A program made the position numbers and the translations under genes. Under the pieces are notes generated by a model, which was not told where the DNA came from, ran no database searches, and was given only the letters and a program-made list of their open reading frames with translations. Below are positions 1-6,018 of a DNA stretch of 6,018 nucleotides, one piece after another. The number at the start of each line of letters is the position of its first letter. The stretch's first letter is position 1. The DNA is from an uncultured Verrucomicrobiota bacterium (GTDB lineage Bacteria; Verrucomicrobiota; Kiritimatiellia; RFP12; UBA3636), in contig CAMNDA010000247.1 of NCBI GenBank assembly GCA_946534745.1, positions 1 to 6,018 of the forward strand. Reading direction: 5' to 3'.

Positions 1-259
1 CCGCGACCTGCTCGCGGGCGGGCTCTTCGGCAAGGAGACCGCCGGCGGCTACTTCGCGCTCGAGCCCGAGAGCGAGACCGTGGTCTACAACTACTTCTTC
101 GACCTGGACCGGGCCGCCGAGGACGTGGAGGAGTTCGTCGCGACGCTCGAGAAGATCCTCCAGCTCTGCGACCTCTGGGCCGAGCGCGTCAAGGGCGCCC
201 TCCCCGCCGCCGCAGCCGCCGCCCCCGCCGCCTCCCCGCCGCTGGGAATCCTGGCCTGA
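1..259 (+). CDS. CesT-family type III secretion chaperone (C-terminal part only)
   Basis: The gene enters from the left edge (first full codon at base 2) and stops with TGA at 257-259, leaving the last 85 residues. The visible part starts R-D-L-L-A-G-G-L-F-G-K-E-T-A-G-G-Y-F-A-L, then E-P-E-S-E-T-V-V, then an acidic helix ending L-C-D-L-W-A-E-R-V. This follows the C-terminal half of the CesT/Tir chaperone family: 'LL..NLFG..TGG..LALDPE....V', a strand, then a helix ending in '..W...L'. Such proteins are small acidic cytoplasmic dimers that bind the N-terminal region of a secreted effector and deliver it to the type III apparatus. After the family domain there is a low-complexity Ala/Pro tail of about 19 residues encoded by a GCC/CCG-rich tract (about 203-245), which is not part of the usual fold. 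The large gene 77 bases downstream is the likely client. The family call rests on recalled motifs, and the N-terminal half cannot be seen. Confidence 0.75.
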   Translation, partial: RDLLAGGLFGKETAGGYFALEPESETVVYNYFFDLDRAAEDVEEFVATLEKILQLCDLWAERVKGALPAAAAAAPAASPPLGILA

Positions 260-336
260 CCCATGCGCCGGAGCGCGGGCCCCGCCGTGTAACCTTCCCG
301 CCTCTTCCGTGTACTACCTGCGAAAGGACCTCCGCC

Positions 337-3300
337 ATGCCGCTCCCTCCCTCCCTCGACACCTTCCGCACGCTTGCGAACTCCGCGTTCTTCTCCTCCC
401 GCGACATCGCGGTGAAGGGCGAGGGCAAGACGGCCTCGGCCCGGCTCGGGAACTTCGTCTTTTCCCAAAGCGCCAAGACCAACGACGCCACGATGAAGGC
501 GTTCAAGGCCGCGCTGGAGAAGGAATACGGCGTCTTCGGGCGCCACGCCTTCGATTCCGTGCTGGGCCAGCGCGCCGAGCTGCACAAGTCGCTGCGCGCC
601 TGCGACGTGAAGGCGACGCTCTCCAGCCTGGCGACCGTCCGCAAGAACCGTTTCGTCGCCGAGGCGAACCGCCAGCTCGACACGGCGCCGAAGATGCTCG
701 AGCTCTCGAAGGAGGACCGTCTCGAGGTCCGCCGGAAGGTCGCCGAAAGCATCTCGAAGGGCGTCGACCTTTCGTCGTTCAAGACGAAGCAGGAGGTCTC
801 CGCCGCCGCGCAGAGGACCATCGACGCGGCGATCTCGGAGCTGCAGCTGGAACGGAGCGGTCTGGAGACGCACAAGCTCGGCTCCCGGGAGAAGCTCGAG
901 AAGGAGGCGAAGCCGGCCGAGGCGACCGGGCTGCGGAACCTCGGCCAGACCTTCTCCAAAGGAGAGACCTCGATCGCCGATCTCGTGAAGCGGGGCCGCC
1001 TCGGCGAGGGCATGCGCGTCAACCGCTCCGGCACCAACCCCGTCCTCCTCGAGAAGCTCAAGTCGAACGGCGTCGAGCCCGGCTTCATCTACCGCAACGA
1101 CTGGTCGACCGACGACACGCGCGGCCTGATGGCCGACATCGGCTCCGACGCGAGCCTCGCCGAGCTCGACGCGCTCAAGGCCAAGGACCCCGCCTTCGCC
1201 GCGAAGTGCGAGGGCAAGACGGTCCGCGAGCAGATCATGCTCGCCGGGCGCGCGCATTCGGCGGGCATGGCCGCCGTGGCGGAGTTCGCGCTGCAGGACG
1301 CCGCGCAGAACCTTCTCGCCGGCAACGGCCGCGTCTCCTCGGGCTACGTCTTCCGGGAGCTGGCGCAGGCGCTCAAGGGGCAGTTCTCGGACGTCGACCT
1401 CAGGCAGCTCGCCGCCGGGACCCCGGACAAGGCGCTCCTCAAGGAGGCCAAGCAGTACCTCTTCGCGCAGATCCGCGACGCGGTGATGAACGTCGGCCCG
1501 GGGGACGACTACCACGGGCTCTCGCCCGTCTTCAGGCACTTCTCCGAGCGCGCCATCGTCAAGCTGGACTACAACGAAAGCGAGAAGTTCTCGAAGGGCG
1601 ACGCGGCGCACGCCGGCACCTTCATGCGCCCCGAGCGCGTGGTCTTGAACCGCAAGATGGGGCAGCTCTACCGCTTCACCTCGCGCCAGTCGGCCGACGC
1701 CATCTCCGCGGGCGCCGTCACCGAGGCGCTCGCGAACGACCTCACGCGCGTGGCCGGCGTCCCCGCGCAGGAGCTCGAGATCGTCCGCGGCACGTATTCC
1801 GACGGCCACCCGAAGATCATGCTCGCCGCCAAGTTCGCCGACGGCTACAAGGACCTCGAGGCCGGCATGCTCAAGGACGGCCGCGTCGTGAAGCCCAAGG
1901 GCGCCGACCCGAACCTCCGGATGGAGAGCCTCGGAAAATACAAGGCGTTCTTCCTCGTCACGGCCGACCGCGACGGCATCGGCAAGCGCGGCCAGAACAA
2001 GGGGTTCGTCGGCGGGCGCTTCTTCGCCATCGACCCCGGCCACTCGCTGGAGGGCAACGGCAAGTACCTGAAGGTCTCCGACGACCTCTCCTTCCAGGAC
2101 ACCTACGGCAAGAGCACGAAGCCGCGCTTCAACAACTTCTCCGTCTTCGACGACGACACGTTCTTCTCCAAGATGGAGGGCGTCCTCGCCCTCCGCGAAA
2201 AGGCGGAGCACGGCGAGTTCCGGAAGGTCTTCAACGAATACCGGGCCCACTTCAACCCGGACGAGGCCGGCATCTCCGACGCCGAGAAGGCGCTTCGCAC
2301 CAAGATCTGCGCCGACATCGACGCGAAGGAGGCCGAGTTCAACGAGTCGCTGAAGAAGATCCTCGACGTCTCCGCGAACAACCTTGAGCTCTACGACGAC
2401 CTCGCGGAGGACGGCCCCGCGATCCAGCAGGGCGCGATCGAGACCGTCGCCAACCTCGAGAAGCTCACCTCGCCGACCACGTGGGTCAGCAAGAAGGGCA
2501 AGGTCGCGCTCGAGCACCTCGAGGTCGTCCCCGAGACGCGCGTCCCGTGGAAGGCCGCCCTCCGGGACGACGACATCGCCTACTACTGCGAGACGAAGAT
2601 GTCCTGGGAGACGCAGAAGCTCCTGGAAGCCATCGCGAAGGGCGCGGGCGCGCGCTTCGAGGCCGACGAGCTCGGCTTCACGCGCATTCTGGTCCCCAAG
2701 GATCGCGCCGAGGCGTTCTTCGCGGCCTTTTCGGAGGAGAACGTCCAGAAGCTCACGCATCCCGACGAGTACGCGGCGCGCAAGTCGGGCGGCGACGGCC
2801 TCGAGGGCGCGAAGCTCTACCGGCCCGTCCCCTACCGGGCGCCGAAGCCCGACACGCGTCCGCTCCTGGATCCGGCGACGCTGCCGGACATCCTGGACGT
2901 GCCGGTCGAATACGGCGGCAGGACGATGGTCGTCCGGCTCCCCAAGACCCACTTCGCCGACCTCGTCACCACGCGCTCGTCCGTCCACCGCCCGCGCAAC
3001 CTCGGCGAGCTTCGCTTCCTGCTCGAGTCCCAGATCAAGCGCGGCAACGATGTCCTCGGCGCGCTCCTGAGCGGCAAGGCGCACCTCTTCGAACCGACGC
3101 GCGAAAACATCGTCGCGCTCACCTACGCGGTCCACGCCGCCGCCCTCCGCAAGGGCGAGTACATGTACCGCGGCTCCTTCAGCATCGAGGACCCGGACGG
3201 CAACATCGCCCGCTGGCTCGACCGCGCCGAAGACGTGTACCTGCGCACCTCCACCCACGCGAAGCCCTACCAGGCCGTGAACGTCGACGGCCACCTCAAC

Positions 3301-3939
3301 ATGCCGCGCGGCTACGACGTGCCCACCGGCGCGGGCGGCCTGCTCAACGGCATGCGCACCTTCCACTACTTCACCATCCCCGACACCGACCACATCAAGG
3401 ACGCGGGCGGCAGCGGGCCCAAGCGCCGCCTCTTCCTCAAGTGCGAGACGTTCGGCATCTTCGCCTCCACCGCGCACCTGCACCCCTTCCGGAAGGCCGA
3501 CGCGAAGAGCGACGGCATGAAGACGCGCGGCTACCGGCCCGGCGACATCCTCGAGTCGATCCAGCACGGCGCCTCGCTCTTCAAATCCTGGTTCACGCCC
3601 AAGGAGGCGCCCGGCATCCGCAAGGAGAACCTCACCGAGGCGCAGAAGACGGCCATCCGGAGCGCCAAGGACAAGCTGGAAGACCTCGGGCTTGGCGGCC
3701 AGGGCGAGCGGCTGGTCGCCAACGCCGTTCTCAGCGGCGGCGGCATCAAGACCCTGACGGACAACGTCGCGTTCATCCTCGACAAGATGATGCCGGAGGA
3801 CGAGGAGAAGCGCGCCGCGCTCATGTCGGTCCTGGACGATCTCGCCATCGACTTCGATGCCTCGTCCTCCAACGTCGGCGGCGAGATCATCAACCGCATC
3901 GGCAACGAGATCATGATCGACGCGAAGGACCTGATGTAG
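337..3939 (+). CDS. Large candidate type III effector with an atypical-kinase-like middle region
   Basis: This 1200-residue soluble protein starts at ATG 337, with an AAAGGA ribosome binding site at 323-328 (8-base gap), and ends at TAG 3937-3939. There is no hydrophobic signal peptide or membrane segment; the N-terminus (MPLPPSLDTFRTLANS) is Ser/Thr/Asn-containing and amphipathic, compatible with a type III signal. Residues about 110-200 are highly charged and helical. Residues about 430-600 resemble an atypical kinase. They run from strand Q443-L-Y-R-F, through a helix containing E463 and two strands (E481-I-V; K493-I-M-L), to a loop D544-R-D546-G-I-G-K-R-G-Q-N554, then F-F-A-I-D566-P-G-H569-S-L. 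Phosphoinositide kinases have D-R-x-x-x-N followed by I-D-[FN]-G in the same order. Residues 929-1050 form an unassigned region with W960-L-D, R1007-T-F-H-Y-F and R1030-R-L-F-L-K-C1036. The effector role is inferred from the chaperone gene upstream, and kinase activity is a hypothesis. R446 stands where a nucleotide-binding Lys would be expected. Codon use matches the neighbours, so recent transfer is not evident. Confidence 0.72.
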   Translation: MPLPPSLDTFRTLANSAFFSSRDIAVKGEGKTASARLGNFVFSQSAKTNDATMKAFKAALEKEYGVFGRHAFDSVLGQRAELHKSLRACDVKATLSSLATVRKNRFVAEANRQLDTAPKMLELSKEDRLEVRRKVAESISKGVDLSSFKTKQEVSAAAQRTIDAAISELQLERSGLETHKLGSREKLEKEAKPAEATGLRNLGQTFSKGETSIADLVKRGRLGEGMRVNRSGTNPVLLEKLKSNGVEPGFIYRNDWSTDDTRGLMADIGSDASLAELDALKAKDPAFAAKCEGKTVREQIMLAGRAHSAGMAAVAEFALQDAAQNLLAGNGRVSSGYVFRELAQALKGQFSDVDLRQLAAGTPDKALLKEAKQYLFAQIRDAVMNVGPGDDYHGLSPVFRHFSERAIVKLDYNESEKFSKGDAAHAGTFMRPERVVLNRKMGQLYRFTSRQSADAISAGAVTEALANDLTRVAGVPAQELEIVRGTYSDGHPKIMLAAKFADGYKDLEAGMLKDGRVVKPKGADPNLRMESLGKYKAFFLVTADRDGIGKRGQNKGFVGGRFFAIDPGHSLEGNGKYLKVSDDLSFQDTYGKSTKPRFNNFSVFDDDTFFSKMEGVLALREKAEHGEFRKVFNEYRAHFNPDEAGISDAEKALRTKICADIDAKEAEFNESLKKILDVSANNLELYDDLAEDGPAIQQGAIETVANLEKLTSPTTWVSKKGKVALEHLEVVPETRVPWKAALRDDDIAYYCETKMSWETQKLLEAIAKGAGARFEADELGFTRILVPKDRAEAFFAAFSEENVQKLTHPDEYAARKSGGDGLEGAKLYRPVPYRAPKPDTRPLLDPATLPDILDVPVEYGGRTMVVRLPKTHFADLVTTRSSVHRPRNLGELRFLLESQIKRGNDVLGALLSGKAHLFEPTRENIVALTYAVHAAALRKGEYMYRGSFSIEDPDGNIARWLDRAEDVYLRTSTHAKPYQAVNVDGHLNMPRGYDVPTGAGGLLNGMRTFHYFTIPDTDHIKDAGGSGPKRRLFLKCETFGIFASTAHLHPFRKADAKSDGMKTRGYRPGDILESIQHGASLFKSWFTPKEAPGIRKENLTEAQKTAIRSAKDKLEDLGLGGQGERLVANAVLSGGGIKTLTDNVAFILDKMMPEDEEKRAALMSVLDDLAIDFDASSSNVGGEIINRIGNEIMIDAKDLM

Positions 3940-3971
3940 GGCCCTTCGCGACCGGAAGCGCCGACGCCCGC

Positions 3972-3999
3972 CCGCGCGGCCGGGGCCGGCCGGGCGCGG
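3972..3999 (+). terminator. GC-only hairpin after the effector gene, possible transcription terminator
   Basis: Bases 3972-3983 (CCGCGC-GGCCGG) can pair with 3986-3999 (CCGGCC-GG-GCGCGG). This gives a stem of about 11-12 G-C pairs with a two-base GG bulge at 3992-3993 and a very tight loop, so the innermost pairs must open. It begins 33 bases after the TAG of the large gene and lies before the promoter of the next operon, where a terminator is expected. There is no U tract; the stem is followed by AAACGGAACGG. If it ends transcription it does so without the classic U-run. In DNA this GC-rich, some self-pairing arises by chance. Confidence 0.35.
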
Positions 4000-4018
4000 A
4001 AACGGAACGGACGACAAC

Positions 4019-4156
4019 ATCCGCGCCTGTTTCACGGAAGGGATTCCCCTGGCCGACTTCTGGAAGGGGGCCCAGCCCAACTGCTGCGCGCATGTCGTCG
4101 GCCTTGACGGCGGGCGTCTCGTCCTCCGGGAGCGGGCGGCGGTGTTTTCGCGTTGA
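4019..4156 (+). pseudogene. Short coding-like open frame without a standard start; possible gene remnant or tiny gene
   Basis: An open frame without ATG, GTG or TTG near its beginning runs from 3935 (after an in-frame TGA at 3932-3934) to TGA 4154-4156. The part from 4019 looks protein-like: I-R-A-C-F-T-E-G-I-P-L-A-D-F-W-K-G-A-Q-P, then N-C-C-A-H-V-V-G-L-D-G-G-R-L-V-L-R-E-R. From 4049 to 4153 most third positions are G or C, as in the real genes. A purine-rich GGAAGGG at 4036-4042 lies six bases before a CTG at 4049, so initiation at CTG giving 35 residues is conceivable. The stop overlaps the -35 box of the next operon. It could be a decayed gene end, a tiny unannotated gene, or a chance open frame in GC-rich DNA. 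I recognise no family. Confidence 0.2.
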
Positions 4157-4181
4157 ACGCGCGGGGGCGTTCTGCTATGAT
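4153..4181 (+). promoter_or_regulatory. Sigma-70-type promoter with extended -10 for the Fe-S scaffold / GGGtGRT operon
   Basis: TTGAAC at 4153-4158 (four of six matches to TTGACA) lies exactly 17 bases before TATGAT at 4176-4181 (five of six matches to TATAAT). TG at 4173-4174 gives an extended -10 (TGcTATGAT). Transcription would start near 4188, leaving a leader of about 33 bases that contains the AAGGAG ribosome binding site of the scaffold gene. This is the only convincing -35/-10 pair in the spacer and stands out as AT-richer than its surroundings. No operator-like inverted repeat overlaps it, so regulation cannot be read from the sequence. Confidence 0.6.
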
Positions 4182-4220
4182 GCCGCCCCACTTCCACGTT
4201 CCAACCCAAGGAGACGAACA

Positions 4221-4913
4221 ATGGTCTATTCGACCGAAATCCAGCACCAGTGCCCCCTGGCCAAGGGGTGCAACCACGGTCCGGCGCCCATCCCCGAAGA
4301 GGGCAAGTGGGTCCAGGCCAAGCAGATCAAGGACATCAGCGGCTACACGCACGGCGTGGGCTGGTGCGCGCCCCAGCAGGGCGCGTGCAAGCTCTCGCTC
4401 AACGTCAAGGACGGCGTCATCGAGGAGGCCCTCGTCGAGACGATCGGCTGCTCCGGCATGACCCACTCCGCCGCGATGGCCAGCGAGATCCTCGTCGGCA
4501 AGACGATCCTCGAGGCGCTCAACACGGACCTCGTCTGCGATGCGATCAACACCGCGATGCGCGAGCTCTTCCTCCAGATCGTCTACGGGCGCACCCAGAG
4601 CGCGTTCTCGGACGGCGGCCTCGTGATCGGCGCCGGGCTCGAGGACCTCGGCAAGGGTCTCCGCTCGATGGTCGGCACGATGTACGCCACGAAGGCGAAG
4701 GGCCCCCGCTACCTCGAGATGACCGAGGGCTACTGCACGCGCATGGCCCTCAACAAGGACGGCGAGGTCGTCGGCTACGAGTTCGTGAGCCTCGGCAAGA
4801 TGACCGACTTCATCAAGAAGGGCATGACCCCGAACGAGGCCTGGGAGAAGGCCAAGGGCCACTACGGCCAGTTCGAGGGCGCCGCCAAGTACATCGACCC
4901 CCGCAAGGAATAA
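4221..4913 (+). CDS. Iron-sulfur cluster assembly scaffold protein, IscU/NifU N-terminal-like
   Basis: This 230-residue cytoplasmic protein starts at ATG 4221, preceded by AAGGAG at 4208-4213 with a seven-base gap, and ends at TAA 4911-4913. The same frame is open far upstream, but only this ATG has a ribosome binding site and a family-like beginning. The IscU/NifU-N-type core spans about residues 50-125: G-A-C56-K-L-S-L-N-V-K-D-G-V-I, then V-E-T-I-G-C77-S-G-M-T-H-S-A-A-M-A-S-E-I-L, then V-C106-D-A-I. In IscU three cysteines in comparable contexts hold a nascent [2Fe-2S] cluster, so C56, C77 and C106 are the candidate ligands. It is longer than IscU (about 130 residues). It has an N-terminal C11-P-L-A-K-G-C17 pair, an additional C49, and a C-terminal extension with E169-G-Y-C172 and a final helix. 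This longer form next to a GGGtGRT gene is, to my knowledge, common in anaerobes and distinct from classical isc or suf operons. No cysteine desulfurase gene is present nearby. It lies 14 bases upstream of its operon partner. Confidence 0.88.
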   Translation: MVYSTEIQHQCPLAKGCNHGPAPIPEEGKWVQAKQIKDISGYTHGVGWCAPQQGACKLSLNVKDGVIEEALVETIGCSGMTHSAAMASEILVGKTILEALNTDLVCDAINTAMRELFLQIVYGRTQSAFSDGGLVIGAGLEDLGKGLRSMVGTMYATKAKGPRYLEMTEGYCTRMALNKDGEVVGYEFVSLGKMTDFIKKGMTPNEAWEKAKGHYGQFEGAAKYIDPRKE

Positions 4914-4927
4914 CAGGAGGAAGACAG

Positions 4928-5998
4928 ATGGCTACCAAGAAGACCACCGCCAAGAAGGCCGCCCCCAAGGCCGCGGCCAAGTCCGCCGAGAAGCTGTTCG
5001 AGGGCTACGAGCGCCGCGAGGCCAAGATCCTCGCCGCCCTCAAGCCCTACGGCATCAAGAGCATCGAGGAGTGCCGCGACATCTGCCTCAAGGCCGGCTT
5101 CGACCCCTACAAGATCGTCGAGGAGACGCAGCCGATCTGCTTCGAGAACGCCAAGTGGGCCTACACCGTGGGCGCCGCGATGGCCGTGAAGAAGGGCTGC
5201 ACCAAGGCCAAGGACGCCGCCGCCGAGATCGGCGTCGGGCTCCAGGCCTTCTGCATCCCCGGCTCCGTGGCGGAGAACCGCCAGGTCGGCCGCGGCCACG
5301 GCAACCTCGGCGCGATGCTGCTCGACGACGCGACGGAGTGCTTCGCGTTCCTCGCCGGCCACGAGTCGTTCGCCGCCGCCGAGGGCGCGATCAAGATCGC
5401 GCTCAACGCGAACAAGGTCCGCAAGACGAACCTCCGCGTGATCCTCAACGGCCTCGGCAAGGACGCCGCGTACATCATCTCGCGCATCAACGGCTTCACC
5501 TACGTGAAGACGGCCTTCGACAACAAGACCGAGAAGGTGCGCGTGGTCGCGCGCAAGGCGTTCTCCAAGGGCCCGCGCGCGGCGGTGAACTGCTACGGCG
5601 CGGACAACGTCCCGGAGGGCGTCGCGATCATGAAGCTCGAGAACGTGGGCGTGTCCATCACGGGCAACTCCACGAACCCGACGCGCTTCCAGCACCCGGT
5701 CGCGGGCACCTACAAGAAGTGGTGCGTCGAGAACGGCAAGAAGTACTTCTCCGTCGCCTCGGGCGGCGGCACCGGCCGCACGCTCCACCCGGACAACATG
5801 GCCGCCGGACCGTCCAGCTACGGCATGACGGACACGATGGGCCGCATGCACTCCGACGCGCAGTTCGCCGGCTCCAGCTCGGTGCCCGCGCACGTGGAGA
5901 TGATGGGCCTCATCGGCATGGGCAACAACCCGATGGTGGGCGCCACGGTCGCCGTGGCGGTCGCCGTCGAGGAGAGCTTCAAGAAGGCGAAGAAGTAA
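4928..5998 (+). CDS. GGGtGRT family protein with Lys/Ala-rich N-terminal tail
   Basis: This 356-residue protein starts at ATG 4928 behind an excellent AGGAGG (4915-4920, seven-base gap) and ends at TAA 5996-5998. The family signature G279-G-G-T-G-R-T285 follows Y-F-S-V-A-S and precedes L-H-P-D-N-M. The flanking blocks are also family-like: L-F-E-G-Y-E-R-R near 23-30, the C-terminal M-I/L-G-L-I-G-M-G-N-N-P-M-V-G-A-T-V, and a closing V-A-V-A-V-A-V-E-E. Cysteines lie at 49, 53, 71, 91, 109, 138, 222 and 266. The biochemical role of the family is unknown to me. The Gly-rich motif might bind a nucleotide or phosphate, and co-transcription with an Fe-S scaffold points to iron-sulfur metabolism. The first 22 residues (M-A-T-K-K-T-T-A-K-K-A-A-P-K...) contain seven Lys and eight Ala and look like a histone-H1 or HU-type tail joined to the family domain. 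I do not expect this in typical members. The start cannot sensibly be moved past the tail, because the ribosome binding site fixes ATG 4928. Confidence 0.93.
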   Translation: MATKKTTAKKAAPKAAAKSAEKLFEGYERREAKILAALKPYGIKSIEECRDICLKAGFDPYKIVEETQPICFENAKWAYTVGAAMAVKKGCTKAKDAAAEIGVGLQAFCIPGSVAENRQVGRGHGNLGAMLLDDATECFAFLAGHESFAAAEGAIKIALNANKVRKTNLRVILNGLGKDAAYIISRINGFTYVKTAFDNKTEKVRVVARKAFSKGPRAAVNCYGADNVPEGVAIMKLENVGVSITGNSTNPTRFQHPVAGTYKKWCVENGKKYFSVASGGGTGRTLHPDNMAAGPSSYGMTDTMGRMHSDAQFAGSSSVPAHVEMMGLIGMGNNPMVGATVAVAVAVEESFKKAKK

Positions 5999-6018
5999 GG
6001 CCTCCCCTCCCCCGCCCC

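Noticed and set aside
260..336. A possible promoter (TACTAC at 312-317) and a nine-codon open frame (263-292) in the gap between chaperone and effector genes.
   Set aside because: No -35 element lies at a suitable distance, and the start site would fall on the effector's ribosome binding site. The tiny frame has no ribosome binding site. Co-transcription from the chaperone gene is simpler.
309..2387. A 692-codon plus-strand open frame in another frame over the first part of the effector gene.
   Set aside because: The product is dominated by Arg, Gly and Pro, as out-of-frame reading of GC-rich codons gives. The frame starting at 337 has balanced composition and structure-like motifs.
4049..4153. 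Faint likeness of the short spacer open frame to the small DUF397 pattern (aromatic-K, C-x-x-V, L-x-R-[DE]).
   Set aside because: The match is too short and too loose, and that family is mainly actinobacterial, so I do not use it as an annotation.
2481..4220. An upstream extension of the scaffold gene: its frame is open back to an ATG at 2481.
   Set aside because: The upstream part is an Arg/Pro/His-rich shadow of the effector gene. The promoter at 4153-4181 and the ribosome binding site at 4208-4213 place the real start at 4221.
91..4221. A very long minus-strand open frame (1376 codons) opposite the chaperone end, the effector gene and the spacer.
   Set aside because: It is the usual antisense shadow of GC-rich genes. 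Its product is a monotonous L/V/E/A/R/G/D mixture, it crosses two plus-strand genes and the spacer, and the plus-strand reading has the family motifs and ribosome binding sites.
4862..5893. A 343-codon minus-strand open frame opposite the GGGtGRT gene.
   Set aside because: Low-complexity Ala/Leu/Val/Arg/Gly product with no recognisable motif. The plus strand encodes a clear family protein.

Overview
This GC-rich window (strong G/C preference at third codon positions) carries four plus-strand genes in two unrelated blocks. No rRNA, tRNA, insertion sequence, CRISPR array or phage gene was seen. A type III secretion chaperone, followed by an iron-sulfur scaffold / GGGtGRT pair of the kind found in anaerobes, suggests an anaerobic, host-associated or gut-type Gram-negative bacterium. 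A PVC-group lineage (Lentisphaerae, Kiritimatiellae or Verrucomicrobia) would fit, but that is inference. No marker gene here settles the taxonomy.

Block 1 (1-3939): the window opens inside the end of a CesT-like type III secretion chaperone gene (stop at 257-259). After a 77-base gap comes a 1200-residue protein (337-3939) with no hydrophobic signal peptide. Chaperone genes of this class usually sit beside the effector they serve, so the large protein is best read as a candidate type III effector. Its middle (about residues 430-600) has an arrangement like an atypical, phosphoinositide-kinase-like or HipA-like kinase: a conserved-looking E463 helix, a D544-R-D546 ... N554 loop and an I-D566-P-G-H-S-L motif. 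Its C-terminal half contains a second compact region (about 929-1050) rich in aromatic, His, Arg and Cys residues that I cannot assign to a family. This protein is the part of the window most likely to be undescribed.

Spacer (3940-4220): it holds a very GC-rich hairpin just after the effector gene, a short coding-like open frame without a normal start codon, and a good sigma-70-type promoter with an extended -10 (4153-4181) that drives block 2.

Block 2 (4221-5998): two tightly spaced genes with strong ribosome binding sites form an evident operon. They encode an IscU/NifU-N-like iron-sulfur cluster scaffold protein and a GGGtGRT-family protein. The latter carries an unusual Lys/Ala-rich, histone-H1-like N-terminal tail. 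The pairing implies a shared role in iron-sulfur metabolism, although the biochemical activity of GGGtGRT proteins is not known to me.
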